This document shows, one piece after another, positions 54,908 through 64,000 of a stretch of DNA of 64,000 bases. Below the pieces are notes generated by a model. The model had not been told where the DNA came from and did not search any database. It saw only the letters and a list, made by a program, of their open reading frames with translations. Numbering within the stretch: position 1 is the first letter of the stretch; the number at the start of each line of letters is the position of its first letter. Origin of the DNA: Cesiribacteraceae bacterium YIM B00369 (lineage in GTDB: Bacteria > Bacteroidota > Bacteroidia > Cytophagales > Cyclobacteriaceae). The stretch covers positions 24,765-88,764 of the forward strand of contig JAFMYY010000016.1 of assembly GCA_017948555.1 (NCBI GenBank), written 5' to 3'. Made by a program: the position numbers and the translations under genes.

Positions 54908-56056
54908 ATGAAAGATTCAAAATCACCGGCCACTATATGTGTGCATAGTGGTACTCAGCCGGATAAAGACATATCAGGCGTAAATACCCCCATCCACACC
55001 TCCTCTGCCTTTGGCTACCGGGGAGCAATGGGAAACCAGTATCCCCGTTATTTTAATACCCCCAACCAAAAGGTAGTGGTGCAGAAATTGTGCGCACTGG
55101 AAGGAGCTGAAGACGGGCTTCTGCTCAGCTCCGGAATGGCTGCAATTACAGCCATTATCTTTGGTCTTTTAAAACAGGGCGATCACCTGGTACTTTCAAA
55201 AGAAATCTACGGAGGTACTTACCACTTCATAACCACTGAGCTCCCCCGTTTCGGCATCAGCTATACCTTTACCGACACTACTGCTGCCGAAAGCTTTGCC
55301 GCAGCCATAAAGGAAAACACCAGAATGGTATATCTGGAAACGCCCTCCAACCCGCTTTTAAAACTCACCGACATTGAGAAGGTAAGCAAACTGGCACGGG
55401 AAAAAGGAATCATTTCTGCCATTGATAATACCTTTGCATCGCCCATTAACCAAAAACCCCTGGATTTTGGTATAGACCTGGTCATGCACAGTGGCACAAA
55501 ATACCTGGGAGGCCATTCCGACCTTATTTTTGGGGCCGTAGCTGGCAGCAGGGAGCTGGTGGACCGCATACGCCCGCATGCCATAAATATGGGGGGCAAT
55601 CTCAATGCCGAAACCTGCGCTCTTATCGAGAGAAGCATGAAAACCCTATCCCTCAGGGTAGAGCGGCAAACACAAAACGCGCAAAAAATAGCTGAGTATC
55701 TTGAGAAAGCACCCGGCATTGGCAAAGTGTACTATCCGGGCTTAAAAAGCCACCCGCAGCATGAACTTGCCCAAAAGCAAATGCTTGGCTTTGGCGCCAT
55801 GCTTTCTTTTGAACTGGAAGGAGATGCTGATACCACTGAGCGCTTCCTGGACCGCCTCCGGCTGATCTTCCCTGCCCTGAGCCTTGGCGGGGTAGAAACC
55901 CTTATAAGTGCTTCTGCTAAAACATCGCATGTTAAAATGTCGGCTGAGGAAAGGGCTGCTGCCGGCATTTCCGATACCTTACTGCGCCTTTCCGTTGGCA
56001 TTGAAGAGGCAGATGATATAATTGCCGATATACGGCAGGCAATGGAACTTAAGTAA
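54908..56056 (+). CDS. Trans-sulfuration PLP enzyme (cystathionine synthase/lyase or methionine gamma-lyase family)
   Basis: A 382-residue Cys/Met metabolism PLP enzyme. Hallmarks are VHSGTQPDKDISGVNTPIH, LLLSSGMAAITAII, LSKEIYGGTYHF and YLETPSNPLL, the AIDNTFASP helix, and the PLP lysine in SGTKYLGGHSDLIFG. Members make or break thioether links in cysteine, homocysteine and methionine metabolism; gamma-synthase, beta/gamma-lyase and O-acylhomoserine sulfhydrylase cannot be told apart by eye. Upstream, a TTG and TAATTTG about 20 bases apart (near 54865-54893) form a plausible promoter. Single gene. Confidence 0.93.
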   Translation: MKDSKSPATICVHSGTQPDKDISGVNTPIHTSSAFGYRGAMGNQYPRYFNTPNQKVVVQKLCALEGAEDGLLLSSGMAAITAIIFGLLKQGDHLVLSKEIYGGTYHFITTELPRFGISYTFTDTTAAESFAAAIKENTRMVYLETPSNPLLKLTDIEKVSKLAREKGIISAIDNTFASPINQKPLDFGIDLVMHSGTKYLGGHSDLIFGAVAGSRELVDRIRPHAINMGGNLNAETCALIERSMKTLSLRVERQTQNAQKIAEYLEKAPGIGKVYYPGLKSHPQHELAQKQMLGFGAMLSFELEGDADTTERFLDRLRLIFPALSLGGVETLISASAKTSHVKMSAEERAAAGISDTLLRLSVGIEEADDIIADIRQAMELK

Positions 56057-56322
56057 AGAGCTTACTCTTATAGGCAGTATTACAATATAATTAAATTTCC
56101 TTAATGGCAGAGGGGCCCTGCCTTCCCTTCTGCCACCCCACCACCACTTCTTATCCAAAGAAAACAAACTCCCGGAGAAAAAAAAATGGCCGTAAGTATA
56201 ACAAAGTGCAATATAAACCAATTTTAATATCAGCTAAGGTTGATTTAAAATATGAAAAGTCCTATTTTGATCTCCCGAATTTCCATGCTTGCTAATAATA
56301 CATTATAAATATTACCCCCTTT

Positions 56323-57435
56323 ATGAATTACAAAGGAAAAATTAAATTTGTTAATAAGGACAAATCAGAATTTTTTGCCACCCTCCGCAAAAGAGTGGAT
56401 GGCTACTTTAAAGAAAATAACATCCCGAAATATGCCGACAACACAATGGTAACCAAATCTGTTGTGCTGATAATAGCTTATATCACTCCATTTATTCTCC
56501 TCCTCCTCTTCCAGCCAACATTCTGGCTAAGCATGCTACTCTGGTTTGTAATGGGGCTAAGCATTGCAGGTATAGGAATGAGCATTATGCACGATGCTAT
56601 CCATGGTGCTTTTTCAGCAAAAAAATCGGTGAATACCTATATGAGCTACACCCTGAACCTTTTAGGAGGTTCCATTTTTAACTGGCGGCTGCAGCACAAT
56701 GTTCTCCACCATACCTATACTAATGTGGTGGACATGGACGAAGATATTCAGGACAAACTGGTACTCCGTTTTAATCCGCACGGCCAGGTTAAATGGTTCC
56801 ACCAGTTACAATGGGTGTATGCCTTCTTTTTCTATGGTATTCTTACTCTTTACTGGGTTTTATTAAAAGATTTTGTTCAGTTTGCCAAGTTTACCAAAAC
56901 CGGAGTGAACACCAATTCCACCTCAGAGAATGTAATTATTTTTACTAAAATAGTCCTTCTTAAGGTTATCTATTTCTTTGTGCTGTTTGGCGTGCCTGTT
57001 ATGTTCCTGAACATTCCTTTTTCAGAGGTGCTTGCCGGCTTTTTGCTTATGCACTTTGTTGCAGGCATTATCCTGACTGTAGTATTTCAGCTTGCCCATA
57101 CTGTTGAGGGCACAAGCCATCCAAGGCCAAACGCGAGCGGTAATATTGAGAATGACTGGGCAATTCATCAAATCAACACAACGGTTAATTTCAGCAGGAA
57201 GAGTAAGTGGATTTCCTGGTATGTAGGCGGGCTGAACTTCCAGGTCGAACACCACCTGTTTCCGCAAATATGCCATGTTCATTACCCTGATATTGCCCCT
57301 ATTGTAAAGCAAACTGCCGAAGAGTTCGGAATTACTTATATGGAAAATGAAACCTTTGGCCAGGCAGTGAAGTCGCATATTGCCACCCTCCAGCGCTTTG
57401 GTAAGCTTCCTGATATAAATGAGGCGATTGTTTAA
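56323..57435 (+). CDS. Fatty acid desaturase (acyl-CoA/linoleoyl-CoA desaturase-like)
   Basis: A 370-residue membrane di-iron desaturase. Three histidine boxes are visible: HDAIHG, HNVLHHTYTN and QVEHHLFP. The hydrophobic segments between them give about four membrane passes. The H/Q-type boxes and the start with KRVDGYFKENNIP fit front-end or delta-type acyl-CoA desaturases. It would adjust membrane fluidity. A near-consensus promoter (TTG and TATTTTG about 20 bases apart) precedes it, and a terminator follows. Confidence 0.93.
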   Translation: MNYKGKIKFVNKDKSEFFATLRKRVDGYFKENNIPKYADNTMVTKSVVLIIAYITPFILLLLFQPTFWLSMLLWFVMGLSIAGIGMSIMHDAIHGAFSAKKSVNTYMSYTLNLLGGSIFNWRLQHNVLHHTYTNVVDMDEDIQDKLVLRFNPHGQVKWFHQLQWVYAFFFYGILTLYWVLLKDFVQFAKFTKTGVNTNSTSENVIIFTKIVLLKVIYFFVLFGVPVMFLNIPFSEVLAGFLLMHFVAGIILTVVFQLAHTVEGTSHPRPNASGNIENDWAIHQINTTVNFSRKSKWISWYVGGLNFQVEHHLFPQICHVHYPDIAPIVKQTAEEFGITYMENETFGQAVKSHIATLQRFGKLPDINEAIV

Positions 57436-57462
57436 CAACCACCAGCTAAATATTGACAGCAA

Positions 57463-57492
57463 GAGAGCAGGCCTGAAGGCCCGCTCTTTTTT
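57463..57492 (+). terminator. Rho-independent terminator of desaturase
   Basis: AGAGC-A-GGCC pairs with GGCC-C-GCTCT around TGAA, then a T-run. Confidence 0.85.
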
Positions 57493-57611
57493 ATGCCCTT
57501 TCCGGCCTTGTAAAATTAATTAACACAATAAACAGAAGGAGTAGCTTAGCTGTATGAATTAAATTCTAAAGCTATTTTTAACCATGGAAACCTTTTGTGG
57601 TTAATTACTGT

Positions 57612-58613
57612 ATGAAAAAATATTTTTTAATTCCAGTCATCTTCTTTTGCACACTCACTGCGGGATATGCTCAGGATAAAGAGCCCCGTACCCTGGGTAT
57701 TAATCTGGAGAATTACGAATACCCCTTTCCGGTAAAATATATTAACCTGGATATACAGGAGAAGCCGTACCAGATGGCCTATATGGATGTGCAGCCGGAA
57801 AAGCCCAACGGCAAAAGCGTTATGCTGCTGCACGGCAAGAATTTTAACGGAGCCTATTGGGGCGAAACCGCAAGGGCGCTGGCAAAAGAGGGCTTTCGGG
57901 TAATTATTCCCGACCAGATAGGTTTTGGCAAATCTTCCAAGCCGGAGCATTTCCACTACACATTTCAGCAGCTGGCACAAAACACCAAAGCCCTGCTCGA
58001 TACTTTAGGCGTGGAAAAAACCTCAATCCTGGGCCACTCGATGGGCGGCATGCTCGCCACCCGCTTTGTACTGATGTACCCGCAGAGAACTGATAAATTT
58101 ATTCTCGAAAATCCGATAGGACTGGAGGACTGGAAATTAAAGGTGCCTTATAAGCCGGTGGAATGGTGGTACCGGAATGAGTTGAGCAAGGATTACGAAG
58201 GAATTAAAAATTACCAGCTACAAAGTTATTACGACGGACAGTGGAAGCCGGAATATGACGAATGGGTAAACATACTTGCCGGCTGGACAAAGAACATTGA
58301 TTACCCTCGTATTGCATGGAATGCCGCCCTCACCTACGATATGATCTTTACACAGCCTGTGGTATATGAGTTTGAACAGGTAAAAGCACCTACCCTCCTT
58401 ATTATCGGACAGCGCGACCGGACTGCTTTGGGTAAAAATCTTGTTTCGGAGGAGGTAAAAAAAACCATGGGCAATTATCCGCAGCTGGGCAAAGAAACCG
58501 CCCGTAAAATCAAAAATGCTCAGCTGGTTGAACTGGATAATGTCGGCCACCTGCCCCATATAGAAGCTTTCGACAGGTTTATCGGGCCTTTGTTGTCTTT
58601 TTTGAAGAAGTAA
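57612..58613 (+). CDS. Secreted alpha/beta hydrolase
   Basis: A 333-residue exported alpha/beta hydrolase with signal peptide (to about AGYAQD). The fold has the oxyanion strand VMLLHGKNFNGAYWG, the nucleophile elbow ILGHSMGGMLATRF with Ser, the acid after LLIIGQRD, and the catalytic His in VGHLPHIEAF. Likely an esterase or lipase-type enzyme of unknown substrate, in the periplasm. ATG 57612 fits the signal peptide better than GTG 57597. Gene ends 65 bases before a convergent gene. Confidence 0.9.
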   Translation: MKKYFLIPVIFFCTLTAGYAQDKEPRTLGINLENYEYPFPVKYINLDIQEKPYQMAYMDVQPEKPNGKSVMLLHGKNFNGAYWGETARALAKEGFRVIIPDQIGFGKSSKPEHFHYTFQQLAQNTKALLDTLGVEKTSILGHSMGGMLATRFVLMYPQRTDKFILENPIGLEDWKLKVPYKPVEWWYRNELSKDYEGIKNYQLQSYYDGQWKPEYDEWVNILAGWTKNIDYPRIAWNAALTYDMIFTQPVVYEFEQVKAPTLLIIGQRDRTALGKNLVSEEVKKTMGNYPQLGKETARKIKNAQLVELDNVGHLPHIEAFDRFIGPLLSFLKK

Positions 58614-58630
58614 ATAAGGTTGGAGGAGGA

Positions 58631-58654
58631 GGCGTAGCCTGTGAGGGCTACGCC
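58631..58654. repeat. GGCGTAGCC stem-loop between convergent genes
   Basis: GGCGTAGCC (58631-58639) pairs perfectly with GGCTACGCC (58646-58654) around TGTGAG. No T-run follows, so it may slow transcription or be a dispersed palindromic repeat. Confidence 0.7.
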
Positions 58655-58677
58655 CCTGTATTTGCCCCCCCCGGGGC

Positions 58678-60462
58678 CTACTCCTCCTCACCGGCTTTTT
58701 TTACGGCTTTACCTAAATCGCCTTTGAGGTTTCTTGCTGCAGCACGGTCTCCTTTGTTAATTGCCTGCGCAATTTTTCCTGCAAACTTCTCTGCCACCTG
58801 CGGGGTAAAAGGAATTATTTCCGGATCTGTAACCGCGTCAATAACCACTGGCCGGTCAGCCTTTAAAGCCTGGTCCAAAGCAGCTTCAAGTCCATCGGGG
58901 CTATCCAGCCTTATCCCAATAAGGCCAATTACCTCAGCGTATTGCGCATAATTAAATTCGGGCAGCACCTGCGATACATCAAATTTTGGTTCCCCCTCCA
59001 TCATCCGCTGTTCCCAGGTTACAAAGTTGAGGTCGCTGTTGTTCACCACCACCACAACCAGCTGAGGATTCCCCCACTGCTGCCAGTATTTTTTTATCGT
59101 CAGCAGCTCATCATTGCCACTCATCTGCATGGCTCCATCGCCCACAAAAGCAAAGGCAGCCCGCTCAGGGAACGCAAATTTAGCCGCAATGGCATACGGT
59201 ACTGCGCAGCCCATGGTAGCCAGGTAGCCGGAAACAGAAAATTTCATTCCTTCCCTTATCTGAATATGCTGGGCGGTCCAGCTGGAGGTGGAACCGGAGT
59301 CGCAGCTCAGAATGCTGTTGTCGGGCAGGCGGGGCGAAAGCTGCTCAAATACAAGCCTGGGGTTAAGTGGATTTGCCTGCTGATCAGCCAGCTCCCTCAG
59401 GTACTTTTTCCACTCCAGCATATTCTGCTCAATCTGCTCCTGCCATGAGCGGTCTTCCTTACGCTGCAGCAATGGCAGCAGCTCCCTGATAGTTTCAGCG
59501 CTGTCGCCGGTAAGGCCCACTTCCATCGGGTAACGGAGGCTTATCCTGCGGCCGTCCACATCTATTTGTACAGAGCGGACTGTTCCATCCTCCGGAAGAA
59601 ACTCAGCATAAGGAAAGCCGGTACCGATCATGAGCAGGGTGTCGCATTCCTCCATCATCCGGTGAGTTGCATTGGTGCCAAAAAAGCCAATGGAACCTGT
59701 TACATAAGAAAGGTCGTCGGGCAGGGCATCTTTTCCCAGGAAAGCTTTGGCTACACCTGCACCCAGCACACCGGCAAGCTGCTTTACTTCCTCCGCAGCG
59801 CCCTTAGCGCCGGCACCTATCAGTATAGCCACTTTTTTGCCTGCATTCAGCACCTCTGCTGCTTTTTCCAGGTCTTCCTGCTTTGGCAGAATGCGCGGCA
59901 CCGCATAGCCCACTCCTGAATGGATGGTCTGGTGCTTTTCCTGCGGCTCTTCATACTCAAGCTCCTGCACATCGTTAGGGATTATCACACAGGTAACCGT
60001 ATTTTGTGCTTTTGCAATCCGGAAGGCCCTGTCGACCAGGTGGCGCACCTGACTGGCCTCTGTAGCCATTTGCACATATTCGCCGGCAACATCTTTATAG
60101 AGCGACATCAGGTCCACCTCCTGCTGCGCATGCCCGCCCAGGGCAGTACGTGCTTTTTGCCCCACAATTGCCACCACTGCCTGATGATCCATTTTTGCAT
60201 CGTACAGTCCGTTAAGGAGGTGAATAGCCCCGGGGCCGGAAGTAGCGGTGCAAACACCAACCTCACCTGTAAATTTGGCATGCGCACAGGCCATCAGCGA
60301 AGCTGTTTCCTCATGCCGCACCTGCACAAATTCTACTGCACCTTCGGCCCTTCTTAAAGCCCCCATAAGGCCGTTTATTCCATCGCCCGGGTAGCCGTAA
60401 ATACGGTTTACGCCCCAGTCTTTCAACCTCTTTATTATATAATCACTTACCTTCTTTTCCAT
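58678..60462 (-). CDS. Pyruvate oxidase/dehydrogenase-type ThDP enzyme (PoxB-like)
   Basis: A 594-residue ThDP-dependent enzyme. The N-terminal Pyr domain has YGYPGDGINGLMGAL and the catalytic Glu in RHEETASLMACAHAKFTG. The middle domain (about 190-340) has a Rossmann-like VAILIGAGAKGA that may bind FAD. The C-terminal PP domain has the GDGAMQMSGNDELLTI to VVVNNSDLNF motif that binds Mg-ThDP. Similar enzymes are pyruvate:quinone oxidoreductases or acetolactate synthase relatives. An acetate-forming role is likely, but substrate is not proved. Confidence 0.88.
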   Translation of the reverse strand: MEKKVSDYIIKRLKDWGVNRIYGYPGDGINGLMGALRRAEGAVEFVQVRHEETASLMACAHAKFTGEVGVCTATSGPGAIHLLNGLYDAKMDHQAVVAIVGQKARTALGGHAQQEVDLMSLYKDVAGEYVQMATEASQVRHLVDRAFRIAKAQNTVTCVIIPNDVQELEYEEPQEKHQTIHSGVGYAVPRILPKQEDLEKAAEVLNAGKKVAILIGAGAKGAAEEVKQLAGVLGAGVAKAFLGKDALPDDLSYVTGSIGFFGTNATHRMMEECDTLLMIGTGFPYAEFLPEDGTVRSVQIDVDGRRISLRYPMEVGLTGDSAETIRELLPLLQRKEDRSWQEQIEQNMLEWKKYLRELADQQANPLNPRLVFEQLSPRLPDNSILSCDSGSTSSWTAQHIQIREGMKFSVSGYLATMGCAVPYAIAAKFAFPERAAFAFVGDGAMQMSGNDELLTIKKYWQQWGNPQLVVVVVNNSDLNFVTWEQRMMEGEPKFDVSQVLPEFNYAQYAEVIGLIGIRLDSPDGLEAALDQALKADRPVVIDAVTDPEIIPFTPQVAEKFAGKIAQAINKGDRAAARNLKGDLGKAVKKAGEEE

Positions 60463-60666
60463 AATTTTTAATATTAAAAAATGCTGATTACTAACTCTTT
60501 ACGACTCCCGCAATAAACTGAGTCCGTCAGAAAGAGTAACACAGGCAGTTATGGAATGTTAAAGAAGGACAGGGTATTTTGTAAATACATTTTTTTATCA
60601 CAAAATACCCCTTTAAGCGTTATCTGCTAAGCTGATATTTTAATACCAGCCAATTAACTGTTATCT

Positions 60667-63303
60667 ATGTGGCCCTCTTTTAGAAAAACTATTTACCTCA
60701 GCATACTCATTCCGTTATTTACCCTGCTTTGTTTTACCGCCTCAGCCCAGGGAATTCGCGGAACTATCAGGAACAGCAACGGAGAGCCACTTCCTTATTC
60801 TTCCATTTATGTGGAGAACAGGAACGATGGAGCATCCGCCAACGCCAGCGGCGAGTATGAAATCAAACTCCCTCCCGGCAAACACAGCATTCTGGTTCAA
60901 TATATAGGCTATGAGCCTCAGCAGCTGGAGGTGGAAATTGGAAGGGAGTGGGTAAAAAAAGACTTCAGGCTACAGGAACAGGCTTATCTTTTACAGGAGG
61001 TGGAGGTAAAAGGCAAAGCCGAAGATCCTGCCTACACCATCATGCGCAAAACCATTGCCAAGCGCAAATTCCACCGCTTTATTTACGACAGCTATGAGGC
61101 GAAGGTATACATGAAGGGGACAGGTAAGCTTACCAAAGCGCCTTTTTTCCTGAAAAATAAACTGAAAGAAGAAGGCGTAAAGGTAAATGAAACCTATACC
61201 ACGGAATCGGTAAGTGAAATCAGCTTTGAACACCCCGGCAAGTTCGAAGAGAAAGTGATCTCCATCCGCTCATCCGGCAATAATGATGGCTTCCCCTCCC
61301 CTACTATTTTTATTCACCAGGGATTTTATACAGATAAGGTGGCCGATGTAATATCCCCGCTCGCCCGTACGGCTTTCTCTTATTATAAATTCCGCTACGA
61401 GGGCAGTTTCCACGAAGGAGGATTAGAGATTAATAAAATAAAAGTTACGCCCCGCTCCAGGGGAGAGCAGGTGTTTGAAGGTTATATATACATCATCGAA
61501 AACCAGTGGGCCATCCATAGCCTGGACCTGAGCACCAGCATCAGGGGATTTAAAGTTGATGTACAGCAGAATTATGCAGAGGTAGCTCCAAAAGTATGGA
61601 TGCCCGTAACCCACCAGTACCTGGTAAGCGGCAGCATGATGGGCTTTGCCGGAAATTACAAATACCTTGCCTCCGCCAGCTATTTTAACATTGTGCTCAA
61701 TAAAGACCTCAGCGTCCAAACCGAAATAATCGATGAAAAAGTTGAGGAGGTTCCGGAGGACCTTAAAACCGATAAGCCAAAGGGAAAAGATGAGGTGGCA
61801 GAAACACTGGCGAAGGAAGATAAAATGACGCGTAAGCAGTTCCGCAAGGCAATGGAAGAGTATGAGAAGGAGGCGCTGAAAGAGAAAAAGGATCCTGAAG
61901 TAATCATGGAAAGAGGCTATGTAATCGACAGCCTGGCCCGGAAACGCGATTCCTCATACTGGGATACTATTCGCCCTGTTCCGCTTACACAAACAGAAAA
62001 GCAGGGCTACCAGCGCGACGATTCCATTGCACAGGTACAGGCAGCCCGCTTATCGGGTAAAGATTCCGCCAATCTTATCCCCCGTAAAAAATTTAAACCC
62101 ACCGACCTGATCAGTGGTGGCAATTATGATCTTTCCCCGCGAACAAACATCCGCCTTTTCCCCACCTTTACGCTTATTCATTATAATACCGTGGAAGGCC
62201 TGGCATTTAATATGAAAGCCCGGTTCCGCCACGAATACGACAGCCTCCGCAAGCGTTTTGAGTTTACCCCTACTCTCCGCTATGGGCTGGCAAGTGAGGA
62301 TTTTTACGCTAAAGGAGAATTATCGCAGCGGATTAAAAAAGGGGAGCACACGCATACCTTTTCCCTTGATGGCGGTAAATTTATTGCGCAGTTTAATGAA
62401 GATGAACCTATTCATCCGCACATTAACAGCCTGAGCACCCTCCTGTTCAGGAAAAATTACATGAAGATTTATGAGAAGACTTATGCCAGGGGGGAATACT
62501 CCTTTAATGCTGCCTCCCAATGGAGCATCAGCACAAGCCTGGAGTGGGCACGAAGAAATGAGCTGTTTAACAGGGAGGAATACAGCTTTTTCTATTCCGA
62601 TACCCGCACATTCAGCTCCAACCGCCCTTATAATGCGGAGCTTGCCCATACAGGCTTCACCGGACACGATGCGCTTTTGCTGGAGGCGGAACTCAGCTAC
62701 AGGCCCGGATTAAAATACAGGATTTATAACGGCCGCAAAATTCCTTTACGCCACCGCTCCCCTGAATTGCTCCTCCGCTATAAAAAAGGTATTCCGGATG
62801 TGTTGGGCAGCACTGTTGACTTTGACCAGCTGGAGCTGGGCCTTAACCACCGCCTGTCTATAGGGGTGCGGGGCAAACTGGAGTTTGAGCTGCTGGGAGG
62901 CACTTTCCTCAACAGCAGGAGCATGTACTTTATGGACTACCAGCATTTCGATGGCAACAGAACTATTTTAAGCCCCATCAGGCCAGCCGGAGCTTTCCGC
63001 CTGCTGGACTACTACCAGTATAGTACGAGCAACAATTATTTCTCAGCGCATACCCATTATCAATTCCGTAAGTTCCTTCTTACACAAATACCTGAAGTTA
63101 GCTTTACAGGCCTTCGTGAAAACATTTTCTTTAATTACCTTAAAACAGACCGCTCTCCCCATTACTGGGAAGTTGGCTACTCCATCGACCAGATCATGCG
63201 GATCTTCCGTGTAGAGGTAGCCGCATCGTTCAATGATTTAGATTACCGGGAATTAGGACTAAGAATAGGAGTAGCCTCTTTTTTAAGGTTTGGCGGGGAT
63301 TAG
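60667..63303 (+). CDS. DUF5686-family outer membrane protein with carboxypeptidase regulatory-like domain
   Basis: An 878-residue exported protein with signal peptide (to about ASAQG). Residues ~28-110 form a CarboxypepD regulatory-like domain (IRGTIRNSNGEPLPYSSIYV, then GKHSILVQYIGYEPQQLEV). From about 120 the DUF5686 part begins (DPAYTIMRKTIAKRKFHRFI), with a charged stretch around 365-420, and long amphipathic strands to the end (LRIGVASFLRFGGD), as for an outer-membrane barrel. Family function unknown. Single gene; the upstream 200 bases show no exact promoter box. Confidence 0.9.
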   Translation: MWPSFRKTIYLSILIPLFTLLCFTASAQGIRGTIRNSNGEPLPYSSIYVENRNDGASANASGEYEIKLPPGKHSILVQYIGYEPQQLEVEIGREWVKKDFRLQEQAYLLQEVEVKGKAEDPAYTIMRKTIAKRKFHRFIYDSYEAKVYMKGTGKLTKAPFFLKNKLKEEGVKVNETYTTESVSEISFEHPGKFEEKVISIRSSGNNDGFPSPTIFIHQGFYTDKVADVISPLARTAFSYYKFRYEGSFHEGGLEINKIKVTPRSRGEQVFEGYIYIIENQWAIHSLDLSTSIRGFKVDVQQNYAEVAPKVWMPVTHQYLVSGSMMGFAGNYKYLASASYFNIVLNKDLSVQTEIIDEKVEEVPEDLKTDKPKGKDEVAETLAKEDKMTRKQFRKAMEEYEKEALKEKKDPEVIMERGYVIDSLARKRDSSYWDTIRPVPLTQTEKQGYQRDDSIAQVQAARLSGKDSANLIPRKKFKPTDLISGGNYDLSPRTNIRLFPTFTLIHYNTVEGLAFNMKARFRHEYDSLRKRFEFTPTLRYGLASEDFYAKGELSQRIKKGEHTHTFSLDGGKFIAQFNEDEPIHPHINSLSTLLFRKNYMKIYEKTYARGEYSFNAASQWSISTSLEWARRNELFNREEYSFFYSDTRTFSSNRPYNAELAHTGFTGHDALLLEAELSYRPGLKYRIYNGRKIPLRHRSPELLLRYKKGIPDVLGSTVDFDQLELGLNHRLSIGVRGKLEFELLGGTFLNSRSMYFMDYQHFDGNRTILSPIRPAGAFRLLDYYQYSTSNNYFSAHTHYQFRKFLLTQIPEVSFTGLRENIFFNYLKTDRSPHYWEVGYSIDQIMRIFRVEVAASFNDLDYRELGLRIGVASFLRFGGD

Positions 63304-63634
63304 CCACTGAAGATTGTCCGGAGCAGGATTCGCCGGATTGAAGGAAGAGGGTATTATTAAATGATTTGCAAAATTTAACATTAAAAACATATTTTTTGTA
63401 ACAAATCATAAATAAAAAATTAATATATTAACTCCCTGACAAATCCCACTCCTGATCAAAGCTTAATTCAATGAAAATGGCATTCTTTTTCTTTCCTTTC
63501 CCCTGCTTCCAGGATGGCCAGAGCCCAGGTACCGGGAAGGTCTATTCCCTTACATCAGCGCGGCTGGCGCAAATGTTCCCATTCAGCTTCAGCCCCGGGA
63601 TAGGGGATTTATCTCCTCTTTAAAAATCAATATA
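63304..63634. other. Intergenic region before the last gene
   Basis: About 330 bases, AT-rich at first, with no convincing gene. A 50-codon frame at 63471 is judged spurious. The start of the last gene follows at 63635. Confidence 0.4.
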
Positions 63635-64000
63635 ATGAAAACACTACTGACTGCTCTTTTCCTTCTGTGCACTTTATTCGCCTGCAAAAAGGAGGACCCC
63701 AGCCCTGATTCCTTACCTCCAATCACGCAGGAAGGCAAAAACACCTTTGGCTGTTATATCAATGGAGAAGTGTGGGTGCCATATACGTATGGAATTTTAG
63801 CCAGGAAAATCACACCAGTGTTTGGTAATAGTACCAGGATTGAAGTACAACGCTATGAAGATCCGGATGCCACAGACAAACAGCAAATAATACTTTCCTT
63901 CGTTATTGATAAGGTAAATCCTATAAGAACCTATAGTTTAGGCTTATCAGAAAAAGATGCATTTGCAATGTATTTTGACAGACAATCCTGTAGATACTTA
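63635..64000 (+). CDS. Lipoprotein, DUF6252-like, cut by the window end
   Basis: The first 122 codons of a gene that continues beyond the window. MKTLLTALFLLCTLFACKKE is a clear lipoprotein signal with Cys17. After a Pro/Ser linker the chain has NTFGCYINGEVWVPYTYG, a typical start of small beta-rich Bacteroidota lipoproteins of the DUF6252 kind, then QQIILSFVIDKVNPIRTYSL. Function unknown. The 3' end is missing. Confidence 0.75.
   Translation, partial: MKTLLTALFLLCTLFACKKEDPSPDSLPPITQEGKNTFGCYINGEVWVPYTYGILARKITPVFGNSTRIEVQRYEDPDATDKQQIILSFVIDKVNPIRTYSLGLSEKDAFAMYFDRQSCRYL

Noticed and set aside
56104-56295. 63-codon frame upstream of the desaturase
   Set aside because: Proline- and lysine-rich translation of a low-complexity stretch, no family, no promoter; likely chance.
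58678-60462. Assignment as acetolactate synthase
   Set aside because: The sequence fits pyruvate oxidase-like proteins better and no small regulatory subunit gene or branched-chain amino acid gene is nearby.
63471-63623. 50-codon frame before the last lipoprotein gene
   Set aside because: Phe/Pro-rich start and no recognisable features; likely chance.

Overview
The window looks like chromosomal DNA of a Bacteroidota bacterium, most likely order Cytophagales. The evidence is: (i) type IX secretion (T9SS) signatures, namely a PorP/SprF-like barrel, a gliding-motility-type C-terminal domain and a type A sorting domain; (ii) Bacteroidota-restricted small proteins (DUF4295 after L28/L33, DUF5522, DUF6048/DUF6452); (iii) a Rho factor with a long disordered insertion; (iv) promoters with the Bacteroidota -7 box TAnnTTTG and a general lack of Shine-Dalgarno sequences. 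I cannot name the genus. I see no prophage, transposase, CRISPR array or recognisable defence island. Coding density is high and most genes are intact.

Layout. 1-1.5 kb: tRNA-Lys, a DUF4403-like protein and a SpoIIAA-like protein. 1.5-13 kb: a four-gene leftward unit for secreted proteins (tail-collar-domain protein, 2,782-residue LamG protein, CHU_C-type protein, PorP/SprF-like barrel), headed by a consensus promoter. 13.6-19.2 kb: GAF histidine kinase, aldo/keto reductase, small lipoprotein, MeaB GTPase, and a divergent BtuF-like binding lipoprotein. 19.2-25 kb: a phytochrome photosensory core without output domain, directly upstream of a CheB-CheR-PAS-histidine kinase hybrid. 25-28.7 kb: MATE exporter and a LytS/LytTR two-component pair. 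29-33 kb: Spy-like protein, TonB-receptor-like barrel, DUF4168 protein.

33-48 kb is mostly housekeeping: RidA, gltX with two followers, saccharopine-dehydrogenase-like enzyme, CorA, rho, serS, ornithine aminotransferase, a tiny DUF5522 gene, rpmB-rpmG-DUF4295-ftsY, then DUF6048/DUF6452 facing rimO. 50-64 kb: a six-PAS sensor ending in a phosphoacceptor-like domain without ATPase, murQ, a trans-sulfuration enzyme, a fatty acid desaturase, an alpha/beta hydrolase, a pyruvate-oxidase-type ThDP enzyme, a DUF5686 outer-membrane protein and a lipoprotein gene cut by the window end.

The two places most likely to hold something undescribed are the T9SS secreted module (1.57-12.93 kb), whose proteins share an apparently unnamed ~100-residue domain, and the light-sensor/chemotaxis-hybrid pair (19.2-25 kb), which looks like a split photoreceptor kinase.
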